A stretch of DNA of 64,000 nt from Methylotenera sp. (GTDB lineage: Bacteria; Pseudomonadota; Gammaproteobacteria; Burkholderiales; Methylophilaceae), in assembly GCA_030655015.1 (NCBI GenBank), contig JAURWJ010000115.1, forward strand, positions 1 to 64,000, read 5' to 3'. The translations under genes and the position numbers were made by a program. The notes beneath the pieces are model-generated. The model did no database searches, had not been told where the DNA came from, and worked only from the letters and a program-made list of their open reading frames with translations. Positions 26,244 through 34,522 of the stretch are shown here, piece after piece (position 1 is the first letter of the stretch; each line of letters starts with the position of its first letter).

Positions 26244-26374
26244 TTACCTGTGCCTGTTGAAATTGCACCAGGTAATTGTACTCTGATAAATTTACCTGTA
26301 TTGATTTTGCAGATTCGCTCATGATTAACTGAAATTACACCTGCGTAAATATATTGTATTGGAACTAATATAGT
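26244..26374. promoter_or_regulatory. Divergent regulatory region between reductase and SUF regulator
   Basis: Three TTACCTG motifs alternate in orientation: ttacctg (26244-26250), caggtaa (26269-26275) and ttacctg (26292-26298). Closer to the SUF regulator, ACTAATATAGT (26364-26374) is a palindrome of the ACTAnnnTAGT shape resembling IscR-type Fe-S boxes, and it overlaps a probable -10 region 30 bp before the regulator ATG. I infer autoregulation by the Rrf2 protein; the TTACCTG sites could bind another factor. Confidence 0.4.
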
Positions 26375-26403
26375 ACAGAATCAGTCCCATTAATGAGCGG
26401 AGA

Positions 26404-26892
26404 ATGATGATGTTACGTATGGGAAAGTTAGCTGATTACGCTACGGTGATTATGACTTATATGGCGTGTGAGCCTGAGCTGGTAGTGAATGCTCAAAAGG
26501 TTGCATCGGCTATTGGGATTGAACTACCTACAGTCAGCAAGATACTCAAGATGCTTACGCAGGGGAAATTATTACGCTCCCAGCGAGGCTCTAAAGGTGG
26601 TTATACATTGGCCCGTACGCCAAATGAGATTTCGGTGGCCGAGATTATCGACATCATGGAAGGCCATCCGATGGGACTGACCGAATGTAGTAGCAGCCCT
26701 GGACTTTGTGCAAGGGAATCTGTATGTGCTATCCGGGGAAATTGGCAACAGATTAGCCAGACTATTCGTGAGGTTCTGGGGCGCATTACGTTGGTGGAAT
26801 TGAGCCGTCCGGCTTTGCAAAATAAAAATATAGATGCCGGTCCGGTTCAAAAAAAGGCAGCTGAGTTTCAAGAAATATATGTAGAAGGCTAA
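26404..26892 (+). CDS. Rrf2-family SUF system regulator
   Basis: A 162-residue Rrf2/IscR-like regulator. The N-terminal winged helix (KLADYATVIMTYMA...SRQ RGSKGGYTLARTP-like block) is followed by three cysteines, C95, C102 and C108, positioned as ligands for an Fe-S cluster. It resembles the SUF-specific regulator family of proteobacteria (suf_reg, TIGR02944 type). It should sense cluster status and repress the sufBCDSU operon, whose first gene starts 24 nt downstream on the same strand. The GCGGAG before ATGATGATG leaves a choice of three closely spaced starts. Confidence 0.9.
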   Translation: MMMLRMGKLADYATVIMTYMACEPELVVNAQKVASAIGIELPTVSKILKMLTQGKLLRSQRGSKGGYTLARTPNEISVAEIIDIMEGHPMGLTECSSSPGLCARESVCAIRGNWQQISQTIREVLGRITLVELSRPALQNKNIDAGPVQKKAAEFQEIYVEG

Positions 26893-26916
26893 ACCAAGGA
26901 GTGAGTAGGAGTAAAT

Positions 26917-28365
26917 ATGACTACTGCGACCAAACAACTGGATGAACTGATTAGCCGTGAGTACAAGCATGGCTTTTACACCCAGCTTGAAGCTGACACT
27001 ATCCCGCGTGGCCTTAACGAAGATACTATCCGGCTGATTTCCGCCAAAAAAAACGAGCCGGAGTTCATGCTGGAATGGCGGCTGAAAGCCTACCGGCACT
27101 GGCTAACCATGACCGAGCCACAATGGGCTAACGTGCATTATCCGCCGATTGATTACCAGAATACATTTTACTATTCCGCACCGAAATCTGAAAAAGACGG
27201 TCCACGCAGTTTGGCTGACATAGACCCTGAACTATTACGCACTTACGAGAAGCTGGGCATTCCGCTGAAGGAACAGCAGATATTGGCTGGCGTGGCAGTG
27301 GATGCGGTATTCGACAGCGTATCAGTGGCAACTACCTTTAAGGCAAAGTTGGCAGAACTCGGCATTATCTTCTGCCCGTTCTCCGAGGCTGTGCAAAAGC
27401 ACCCCGAGCTAGTGCAGCAATACTTGGGCACGGTGGTACCCTATACCGACAACTTCTTTGCCAGCCTCAATTCGGCGGTATTCAGCGACGGCTCGTTCTG
27501 CTACATTCCGCCCGGCGTACGCTGCCCGATGGAGCTTTCTACCTATTTTCGCATCAACGCCAAGAATACGGGGCAGTTCGAGCGCACGCTCATCATTGCA
27601 GATGAGGACGCCTATGTTAGCTATCTGGAAGGCTGCACGGCACCGATGCGCGATGAGAATCAGCTACATGCTGCTGTGGTAGAGTTGATCGCACTGAAAG
27701 GCGCTCGCATCAAGTACGCCACCGTGCAAAACTGGTACCCTGGCGATAAAGAAGGCAAAGGCGGTATTTACAACTTTGTTACCAAGCGCGGAGAATGCCG
27801 TGGTGACAGCTCGCACATTTCCTGGACGCAGGTAGAAACCGGCTCAGCCATTACCTGGAAATACCCGGGCGTAATTTTGCGCGGTGACAATTCAGTGGGC
27901 GAGTTCTATTCAGTCGCCCTCACCAACCATTACCAGCAAGCTGACACCGGCACCAAGATGATCCACATTGGCCGCAATACCAAGAGCACCGTGCTGTCCA
28001 AGGGTATTAGCGCCGGCCACGGCCAGAACTCATATCGCGGACTGATAAAGGTGCTGCCTTCAGCTGAAAACGCGCGCAACTATACACAGTGCGATTCATT
28101 GTTACTCGGCGACAAGTGCGGCGCACACACTTTTCCTTACATCGAGGTAAAAAATCCCAGCGCTAAAGTCGAACACGAAGCCTCCACCTCGCGTATCGGT
28201 GAAGATCAGTTGTTCTATTGCACGCAGCGCGGCATTGCGCCAGAGGATGCGGTGTCGATGATAGTCAGCGGCTTCTGCAAGGCAGTGTTCCAAGAACTAC
28301 CAATGGAGTTCGCGGTGGAAGCACAAAAGCTGCTTGGTGTCAGCCTCGAAGGTGGTACAGGTTAA
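26917..28365 (+). CDS. sufB: Fe-S cluster assembly scaffold SufB
   Basis: A 482-residue protein at the usual SufB length. It shows the core beta-helix sequences [61 protein letters not shown] and the C-terminal [17 protein letters not shown]. With SufC and SufD it forms the SufBC2D scaffold, where clusters are assembled from SufS-derived sulfur. CAAGGAGTGAGTAGG upstream gives a strong ribosome-binding site. It is the first structural gene of the operon behind its regulator. Confidence 0.97.
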   Translation: MTTATKQLDELISREYKHGFYTQLEADTIPRGLNEDTIRLISAKKNEPEFMLEWRLKAYRHWLTMTEPQWANVHYPPIDYQNTFYYSAPKSEKDGPRSLADIDPELLRTYEKLGIPLKEQQILAGVAVDAVFDSVSVATTFKAKLAELGIIFCPFSEAVQKHPELVQQYLGTVVPYTDNFFASLNSAVFSDGSFCYIPPGVRCPMELSTYFRINAKNTGQFERTLIIADEDAYVSYLEGCTAPMRDENQLHAAVVELIALKGARIKYATVQNWYPGDKEGKGGIYNFVTKRGECRGDSSHISWTQVETGSAITWKYPGVILRGDNSVGEFYSVALTNHYQQADTGTKMIHIGRNTKSTVLSKGISAGHGQNSYRGLIKVLPSAENARNYTQCDSLLLGDKCGAHTFPYIEVKNPSAKVEHEASTSRIGEDQLFYCTQRGIAPEDAVSMIVSGFCKAVFQELPMEFAVEAQKLLGVSLEGGTG

Positions 28366-28376
28366 AGGGGGCTAAT

Positions 28377-29156
28377 ATGATGCTCACAGTAAAAAATTTG
28401 CATGTGGCTATAGATGACAACGGTAACGGCAAGGAAATTCTACGCGGTATCGACCTTAATGTAAAAGCCGGGGAAGTACACGCCATCATGGGGCCGAACG
28501 CCTCTGGCAAGAGTACGCTGGCGCAGGTGCTCGCCGGGCGCGAAGGCTATCAAGTGACCGCCGGCAGCGTGCGTTATTCGGGACAAGACCTGTTAGCAAT
28601 GACGCCAGAACAGCGGGCGCGTGAGGGCATATTCCTCGCTTTTCAGTATCCGGTAGAAATCCCTGGTGTAAGCAACGCGCTGTTCCTCAAAACCGCCCTC
28701 AACGCAATACGCAAGCACCACGGACTGCCAGAGCTGGACGCCATGGATTTTCTGAGCCTAGTGCGCAAACAAATGAAGCATGTTGGAATGGACGAGGCCC
28801 TGCTTTCGCGCGCCGTTAATGAAGGCTTCTCTGGTGGAGAAAAGAAGCGCAACGAGATTTTGCAATTAAGCGTGCTGGAACCGAAACTGGCCATTCTCGA
28901 CGAAACTGACTCAGGCTTGGATATAGATGCACTCAAGCTGGTAGCTGACGGCGTAAATGGCATGCGTAGTCCAGAACGAGCCATCGTGCTGGTCACCCAT
29001 TACCAGCGCCTGCTGGATTACATCGTGCCAGATGTTGTGCATGTGCTGTCGCAAGGACGTATCATAAAATCAGGCGGCCCCGAGTTGGCGCGGGAACTAG
29101 AGCGCCACGGCTACGGCTGGGTTGAGGCTGAAAGTACGGCAAGGCAGGTGGCATAG
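28377..29156 (+). CDS. sufC: Fe-S assembly ATPase SufC
   Basis: From the first ATG of ATGATG after AAAGGGGGC, the product is 259 residues. The track's start lies 159 nt upstream inside sufB and is not supported. Walker A is GPNASGKST, and the SufC hallmarks are LAGREGYQVTAGSV, FLAFQYPVEIPGVSN, signature FSGGEKKRNEI and Walker B LAILDETDSGLDIDALK. The ATPase drives rearrangement of the SufB-SufD scaffold. Its stop is 9 nt before sufD. Confidence 0.97.
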   Translation: MMLTVKNLHVAIDDNGNGKEILRGIDLNVKAGEVHAIMGPNASGKSTLAQVLAGREGYQVTAGSVRYSGQDLLAMTPEQRAREGIFLAFQYPVEIPGVSNALFLKTALNAIRKHHGLPELDAMDFLSLVRKQMKHVGMDEALLSRAVNEGFSGGEKKRNEILQLSVLEPKLAILDETDSGLDIDALKLVADGVNGMRSPERAIVLVTHYQRLLDYIVPDVVHVLSQGRIIKSGGPELARELERHGYGWVEAESTARQVA

Positions 29157-29165
29157 GAGCGATAA

Positions 29166-30494
29166 ATGAACACTCAAGCGAAATCTTGGCATAACTTGGA
29201 ACTAGAGCATGTACCTTACGCACTGGCTGGTCATGATGTGCCATGGGTATTGGCGGCGCGCCAGTCAGCATTCGCGCGTTTTGCGGCGCATGGGCTCCCG
29301 ACTCGGCGTGAAGAAGAATGGAAATATACCGATGTGTCGGTGATCGGCAGGCGCACTTCTCTGGCACCTGATCACATTCCGCCCGACCCGTCATCTGAGG
29401 CCAAGTTGCTTGCGTGGACATTAGCGAGCGAAGATATGCATCTTATGGTGTTCGTTAACGGCCATTATGCTCCCGGGTTATCCATGATCGGCGATTTGCC
29501 TGCGGGCGTGCGAATAACAAGCCTGGCTGACACGTTAGATGATGCGGCTGACTTGCCACAGTATTTATTCGATCAGCAGCATGAACATACCATTTTCGCT
29601 GCCCTTAATAACGCTTTTGCTACCGATGGCGCGCTGCTGAATCTAGCACCAGGGACAGTACTGAAAGCACCGATTTACCTGCTGTTTATCGCCAGCGGAC
29701 ACGGTGTGGCGATTTATCCGCGTAATATCGTAGTTGCTGGGGATGGCGCACATGCCACGATAATCGAACATTACATGGGCACGCTGGACGCACACAATTT
29801 CACTAATGTTGTGACGCAAATCAATCTCGGTACTCACGCTGAAATTGAACATTGCAAGTTACTACAGGAAGGTCCTGCCGCCACCCACATTGCCGGCATC
29901 CATGCTGAGCAAGCCGCGGACAGCCATTTTGTTTCGCACGCCTTCTCTCTAGGCGGTCGCCTCGCACGTAATGACATCACAGCGCAACTGTTAGGCAAGG
30001 GTTGCCATTGCACCATGAATGGTTTATATCTACTTGATGACCGTCAGCATATTGATCACCACACTCGTGTTGACCATTTAGGAGCCGAGGGCGTCAGCCG
30101 GGAACATTATCGAGGCATTCTGGATGGGGAGTCGCGCGGCGTATTTAACGGCAAGGTAGTGGTTCACCCCGGAGCCAACAAAACTGATGCTCACCAGGCC
30201 AATCACAACCTGCTACTGTCGCGGCAAGCTGAAGTGGATACCAAGCCACAACTGGAAATTTTTGCTGATGACGTGAAATGTACGCATGGTGCCACGGTCG
30301 GGCAGTTGGATGATGATAGCCTGTTCTACCTGCGTTCGCGTGGAATCGATGCCGAGCTGGCACGTTCAGTGCTGATCTACGGTTTTGCCAATGACATTAT
30401 CGGACGCATTGGCGTGCCGGATCTGCGCACACGCATCGAACATCTGGTGCTAGGACGTTTGCCACAAGGCGACCAGATCAAGGAGTTGCTATGA
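29166..30494 (+). CDS. sufD: Fe-S assembly scaffold SufD
   Basis: A 442-residue partner of SufB. It has the RREEEWKYTD motif near residue 40, the beta-helical core (HVFEHYMGTLDAHNF-like region, LLEQGPAATHIAGI-like region) and the conserved end TKPQLEIFADDVKCTHGATVGQLDDDSLFYLRSRGI. SufD lacks catalytic activity and stabilises the SufBC2D complex, contributing to iron delivery. GGAGCG precedes the ATG. The stop overlaps the sufS start (ATGA), which indicates tight coupling. Confidence 0.96.
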   Translation: MNTQAKSWHNLELEHVPYALAGHDVPWVLAARQSAFARFAAHGLPTRREEEWKYTDVSVIGRRTSLAPDHIPPDPSSEAKLLAWTLASEDMHLMVFVNGHYAPGLSMIGDLPAGVRITSLADTLDDAADLPQYLFDQQHEHTIFAALNNAFATDGALLNLAPGTVLKAPIYLLFIASGHGVAIYPRNIVVAGDGAHATIIEHYMGTLDAHNFTNVVTQINLGTHAEIEHCKLLQEGPAATHIAGIHAEQAADSHFVSHAFSLGGRLARNDITAQLLGKGCHCTMNGLYLLDDRQHIDHHTRVDHLGAEGVSREHYRGILDGESRGVFNGKVVVHPGANKTDAHQANHNLLLSRQAEVDTKPQLEIFADDVKCTHGATVGQLDDDSLFYLRSRGIDAELARSVLIYGFANDIIGRIGVPDLRTRIEHLVLGRLPQGDQIKELL

Positions 30495-31765
30495 TGATGG
30501 ACCATCTATTTCAACCCTTGGCTTACCGCGACGAAGGTGCAGAGAATCTGGCAGTGCAGCGTTGGCGTACAGATTTTCCTATTCTGGAAACCAATGTCCA
30601 CGGCAAGCCGTTAGTCTATTTAGATAACGCAGCCACCACGCAGAAACCACTAGCGGTGATTGAGGCCGAGAGCCTGTATTACCGTCATGACAATGCTAAC
30701 GTGCATCGCGGCGTGCATGCCCTGAGCCAGCGTGCCACCGATGCCTTTGAAGCGGCGCGAGTCAAAGTACAAGGTCTGATCAACGCTGCCAGTTCCAATG
30801 AGATTATTTTCGTACGCGGCACCACCGAGGCCATCAACCTAGTGGCACAAAGCTACGGGCGTAGCCGTTTCAAAGCTGGTGACGAGATCATCCTGAGCCG
30901 GATGGAGCACCACTCTAACATCGTACCCTGGCAGATATTGTGCCAGCAGACTGGTGCCAGCCTGCGCATTATCCCTATTAACGATGCCGGCGAGCTGGAA
31001 CTGAAAGCTTACGAACAACTGCTTGGTCCGCGCACCAAACTGGTAGCAGTGGCACATGTTTCTAACGCGCTGGGCACAATCAACCCTGTCAGGGCAATGA
31101 TAGACTTGGCTCATGCTCACGGTGTGCCGGTACTGCTCGATGGTGCGCAGGCCATCGCTCACTTGCCAGTCGATGTGCAGGCACTGGATTGCGACTTTTA
31201 CGCATTTTCTGGGCACAAGCTGTATGGTCCCACCGGCGTTGGCGTGCTCTACGGCAAAAACGCTTTGCTTAATGCCATGCCGCCGTACCAAGGCGGCGGC
31301 GATATGATTCGCTCGGTCAGCTTTGATGGCACCACCTACAACACGCTGCCATACAAGTTTGAGGCCGGTACGCCCAATATTGCTGGCGTCATCGGTCTGG
31401 GCGCCGCGGTAGATTACGTGGCCAATATCGGCTTTGATGCGCTTATTGAGCATGAACAAGCATTATTGACTTATGCAACGCAGGCGGTCATTGATATTCC
31501 GGGATTGCGCATCATTGGTAATGCACAGGAAAAAACCGGCATCCTGTCATTCGTGTTAGAGGGTGCGCATCCCCACGATATTGGCACGATACTGGACCGC
31601 CAAGGCGTAGCAATCCGCACTGGGCACCATTGCACAATGCCGCTGATGGAGCATTTCGGCGTATCAGCCACAGCACGCGCCTCGTTCGCCTTGTACAACA
31701 CGAGAGCTGAGGTGGATAAACTGGTAGCGGCAATTTATCAGGTGAAAGAGGTATTTGGACGATGA
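30491..31765 (+). CDS. sufS: SUF cysteine desulfurase SufS
   Basis: A 424-residue PLP enzyme of the group II cysteine desulfurases. The conserved start of the fold is LVYLDNAATTQKP (41-53), the PLP lysine is K243 in AFSGHKLYGPTG, and the persulfide cysteine is C381 in RTGHHCTMP. It removes sulfur from cysteine for the SufU/SufBCD pathway. Its catalytic part aligns with that of the encapsulin cargo enzyme at 34523-36406 with a constant offset of 200 residues at both K243/K443 and C381/C581. It overlaps sufD by 4 nt and sufU by 4 nt. Confidence 0.96.
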   Translation: MMMDHLFQPLAYRDEGAENLAVQRWRTDFPILETNVHGKPLVYLDNAATTQKPLAVIEAESLYYRHDNANVHRGVHALSQRATDAFEAARVKVQGLINAASSNEIIFVRGTTEAINLVAQSYGRSRFKAGDEIILSRMEHHSNIVPWQILCQQTGASLRIIPINDAGELELKAYEQLLGPRTKLVAVAHVSNALGTINPVRAMIDLAHAHGVPVLLDGAQAIAHLPVDVQALDCDFYAFSGHKLYGPTGVGVLYGKNALLNAMPPYQGGGDMIRSVSFDGTTYNTLPYKFEAGTPNIAGVIGLGAAVDYVANIGFDALIEHEQALLTYATQAVIDIPGLRIIGNAQEKTGILSFVLEGAHPHDIGTILDRQGVAIRTGHHCTMPLMEHFGVSATARASFALYNTRAEVDKLVAAIYQVKEVFGR

Positions 31766-32202
31766 ACGACCTCCGTGAACTCTATCAGGAAACCATCTTT
31801 GACCATTATCGTCAGCCGCGCAACTTTGGCCGACTGCAAGCTGCCAATCGCAGGGCTGAAGGCTACAACCCACTGTGCGGCGACAAAGTAACGTTGTATC
31901 TACAGGTAGAAGACGGCGTAATCAAAGATGCAAGTTTTGAGGGTTCCGGCTGTGCTATTTCTACGGCCTCGGCCTCGCTGATGACAGAAAGTCTTAAGGG
32001 CAAGCGAGTGGAAGAAGCGCTACACCTGATGGATAAGTTTCACAGCATAGTAACCGGCACCGCCACGGCTGACGACTTGGGAAAACTTGCGGTCTTGGCT
32101 GGGGTGCGTGAGTTTCCACAGCGGGTGAAATGTGCAACGCTGGCTTGGCACACAATGCAAGCGGCTTTGGCAAACGTAGAAGAACCAGTAACCACGGAAT
32201 AA
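31762..32202 (+). CDS. sufU: SufU-type sulfurtransfer/scaffold protein
   Basis: A 146-residue IscU-like protein of the SufU branch. Metal or cluster ligands are C39 (NPLCGD, with D41), C64 (GSGCAIS) and C124 (RVKCATLAW), and the insertion between them is SufU-like. SufU accepts sulfur from SufS and passes it to SufBCD. Its presence, in place of SufE, is consistent with a SUF operon of Gram-positive-like composition that is also found in some proteobacteria. It overlaps sufS by 4 nt. Confidence 0.93.
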   Translation: MNDLRELYQETIFDHYRQPRNFGRLQAANRRAEGYNPLCGDKVTLYLQVEDGVIKDASFEGSGCAISTASASLMTESLKGKRVEEALHLMDKFHSIVTGTATADDLGKLAVLAGVREFPQRVKCATLAWHTMQAALANVEEPVTTE

Positions 32203-32213
32203 AGTCCATATAA

Positions 32214-32582
32214 ATGGCTAAGAAAATGTTTGATTGGATAAAATTTAGCAAGCAACAACAAGAGCAACCGCCTGGTAAAGACGAGTTAGAAACGCGTGTT
32301 GTTGAGATGCTACGTACTATCTACGACCCGGAAATGCCTGTAAATATTTACGATCTCGGCTTGGTGTACGGTTTGGATGTCGAATCATCAGGGTTGGTAA
32401 ACGTCCGCATGACCCTCACTGCACCCAACTGCCCAGTGGCACAGAGCTTTCCTCAGAATGTGCAGGAAGTATTGATGTGCGTGCCTGGAGTCAGCGAGGT
32501 AAAGGTAGAGTTGGTATGGGAGCCGCCGTGGAGCCGTGAGTGCATGTCAGAGGCAGCGAGGTTGCAACTTGGAATGCTTTAG
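32214..32582 (+). CDS. sufT: SufT, MIP18/DUF59-domain Fe-S assembly protein
   Basis: A 122-residue protein with the DUF59 core LRTIYDPEMPVNIYDLGLVYGLDV, LTAPNCPVAQSFPQNV and VELVWEPPWSRECMSEAARLQLGM. The conserved Asp-Pro-Glu and Cys positions are kept. SufT helps mature or maintain Fe-S proteins when demand is high. The lysine- and glutamine-rich N-terminal 25 residues are poorly conserved. It begins 11 nt after sufU and is followed 10 nt later by the Rieske gene. Confidence 0.92.
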   Translation: MAKKMFDWIKFSKQQQEQPPGKDELETRVVEMLRTIYDPEMPVNIYDLGLVYGLDVESSGLVNVRMTLTAPNCPVAQSFPQNVQEVLMCVPGVSEVKVELVWEPPWSRECMSEAARLQLGML

Positions 32583-32592
32583 GAGGTGAATC

Positions 32593-32922
32593 ATGAGCGA
32601 CTGGATTGATGTTGTGGCAGTAGAAGACTTTATGCCCAGTACTTGCCGCGTAGTAACGACAGATGAAACCCCTATTCTTGTATTCAACCTTGATGGCCGC
32701 TATTACGCTGTTGAGAATAGATGCACCCACGAGGAAACTGAACTATCCGATGGCGTGCTGGAGGGCGAGGAAATCATTTGCCCACTACATGGCGCACGCT
32801 TCTCAGTTGTGACAGGCGCGGCATTAACCCCGCCAGCTTACGAGAACTTGCGCACCTTTCCCACCCGCGTCACTAATGGCTGGGTAGAGGTGGATGCCGA
32901 AGCGCAATGGAACATCGCATAA
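32593..32922 (+). CDS. Rieske [2Fe-2S] ferredoxin
   Basis: A 109-residue soluble Rieske protein. The cluster motifs are CTH (C44, H46) and CPLH (C63, H66), with spacing typical of dioxygenase-type ferredoxins. It lacks a signal or membrane anchor. As the last gene of the SUF operon, it may donate electrons for cluster assembly; an AIF-like reductase encoded at the other end of the locus is a candidate partner (inference). AGGAGGTGAATC is a strong ribosome-binding site. Confidence 0.92.
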   Translation: MSDWIDVVAVEDFMPSTCRVVTTDETPILVFNLDGRYYAVENRCTHEETELSDGVLEGEEIICPLHGARFSVVTGAALTPPAYENLRTFPTRVTNGWVEVDAEAQWNIA

Positions 32923-33355
32923 CAACGCGTACACACGTTAATTAGTCCAGCAATTTGCAATCATGGGGTCAATTTGCATCGTCAGATCAAAGCAACTTGT
33001 TTGCCCATTCGTCGTGATTTAAACAACATTTATATTCTTTTTAGTTGTTAAGATATAGCAATTAAGTATTTTTTATTGTAAATAAAATACTTTAAAGTGC
33101 ATGTATTCGCAATTTCACTCAATATGAATCGATAACTCAAGCAAGGTTCTAGCTATGGCCCTGCATAAATTGTTTTACGCGAAAATTGAAAAATAAGAAA
33201 GCGTTAGCCTAGGTACATTGAATAGAAATGGCTAATCCAGCTTAACAAACCCAGCAATAATTTTTACAGATTTATCAGAAATAATGGTTAATTTTTAAAA
33301 TACACGCATTGCAAGACAAAATCTGGCACTGCACTTAATCAGGAGTACTCTTATC
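32923..33355. other. AT-rich intergenic stretch, no gene seen
   Basis: No reading frame of note in either direction. The only structure is an AT-rich inverted repeat, aagtatttt (33064-33072) and aaaatactt (33084-33092), without a T-run. The promoter of the DUF2325 gene is presumably in the second half. A weak AGGAG stands 11 nt before that gene's ATG. Confidence 0.4.
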
Positions 33356-33700
33356 ATGAGTTCAGTATTAATCGTAGGTGGTGACCAAATTGATGGCATC
33401 AAACAAGTGTTATTGAATTATGGTATTGAGCATATCAATCATTGGTCAGGTCGAAAAGTGGGTGACAGCAATAAAGTCATCCCGCAGGATACCAAGATTA
33501 TTGTGTTAATCACCAACTGGATTAGTCACTCCATTACGCATAAAGTAAAACGCAATGCGCTGAAACGCGGCATAAAAGTAATTTATACGCCTAATGGTCC
33601 AAGTGCATTACAAAGCCGATTACAAAAAATCGGGCCTGATTTAGCACTGGAGGCTGATTGTAAATACCCCCATAGCACACACTCACATTTACTGCATTAA
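33356..33700 (+). CDS. DUF2325 domain protein
   Basis: A 114-residue protein matching the DUF2325 pattern: VLIVGGDQIDGIKQVLLNYGIEHINHWSGRK, then IIVLITNWISHSITHKVKRNALKRGIKVIYT. It looks like a small Rossmann-like fold without signal or membrane segment, and a single cysteine lies near the C-terminus. The function of the family is unknown. It precedes a 1-Cys peroxiredoxin gene by 17 nt on the same strand and converges on the encapsulin operon, so a link to redox or sulfur stress is possible but unproven. Confidence 0.75.
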   Translation: MSSVLIVGGDQIDGIKQVLLNYGIEHINHWSGRKVGDSNKVIPQDTKIIVLITNWISHSITHKVKRNALKRGIKVIYTPNGPSALQSRLQKIGPDLALEADCKYPHSTHSHLLH

Positions 33701-33717
33701 CACTAAGGAATAACCAA

Positions 33718-34362
33718 ATGGCCACATTACGCTTAGGCGATACCGCACCTGATTTTGTTCAGGAATCAAGTGCTGGCATCATTGATTTTCATACTTGGTT
33801 AGGAAATAGCTGGGGAATATTATTCTCACACCCTGCTGATTACACCCCTGTATGCACCACTGAACTTGGTGCCACAGCAAAGCTGGCAGATGAGTTTAAA
33901 AAACGCAACGTTAAGGTCATTGCACTGTCAGTTGATCCTGTTGAATCACATTTGGGTTGGATCAAAGACATTAACGAAACACAATCGACTACGGTTAAAT
34001 TTCCTATCTTAGCCGATGCGGATAGAAAAGTTTCGACACTTTATGGGTTGATACACCCAAATGCCAGCAGCACAGCCACTGTGCGCTCAGTATATGTGAT
34101 TGATCCGAACAAGAAGATTCGCCTAACACTGACTTACCCTGCCAGCACAGGTCGGAACTTTAATGAAATTCTGCGCGTGATTGACTCACTGCAATTGACG
34201 GAATATCACAGCGTTGCAACGCCCGCCAATTGGCAGGATGGTGATGATGTGGTGATTGCGCCTTCGATTACCGACCCTGAAGTGCTAAAAAGCAAATTCC
34301 CTAAAGGATTTAATGCCGTTAAACCATACCTACGATTTACGCCTCAGCCAAACAGGCTATAA
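33718..34362 (+). CDS. 1-Cys peroxiredoxin (Prx6 type)
   Basis: A 214-residue AhpC/TSA-family peroxidase of the Prx6 subgroup. The peroxidatic cysteine is C46 in HPADYTPVCTTELG. The C-terminal extension (WQDGDDVVIAPSITDPEVLKSKFPKGFNAVKPYLRFTP) is the Prx6 signature. It reduces hydrogen peroxide and organic hydroperoxides in the cytosol. AAGGAATAACCAA precedes the ATG. It is cotranscribed with the DUF2325 gene and ends at a strong terminator shared with the convergent encapsulin operon. Confidence 0.93.
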   Translation: MATLRLGDTAPDFVQESSAGIIDFHTWLGNSWGILFSHPADYTPVCTTELGATAKLADEFKKRNVKVIALSVDPVESHLGWIKDINETQSTTVKFPILADADRKVSTLYGLIHPNASSTATVRSVYVIDPNKKIRLTLTYPASTGRNFNEILRVIDSLQLTEYHSVATPANWQDGDDVVIAPSITDPEVLKSKFPKGFNAVKPYLRFTPQPNRL

Positions 34363-34463
34363 GCACAAAAACTACAGATAAATCACAGATGTAGTTGATA
34401 CATATTTAAGAAAAGTGGGGGCCGCTTAACACTTTAAACAAAGCGGTGCTCTTCTCCTTAGTT

Positions 34464-34510
34464 GTCCGGCACCTGTATTTAAATTGCGTACAGGTCACCG
34501 GACTTTTTTT
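34464..34510 (+). terminator. Rho-independent terminator after the peroxiredoxin gene
   Basis: gtccgg (34464-34469) pairs with ccggac (34498-34503), and acctgta (34471-34477) pairs with tacaggt (34489-34495), giving a long stem followed by seven Ts (34504-34510). Polarity fits the plus-strand DUF2325-peroxiredoxin unit. It sits in the gap facing the end of the encapsulin cargo gene. Confidence 0.85.
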
Positions 34511-34522
34511 ACTTATCACTAA

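Noticed and set aside
26572-27099. 175-residue minus-strand ORF over the SUF regulator and sufB start
   Set aside because: It is antisense to two well-supported genes and shows no recognisable motif.
30839-31459. 206-residue antisense ORF within sufS
   Set aside because: It is the complement of a highly conserved gene, has no family resemblance or ribosome-binding site, and is explained by codon bias.
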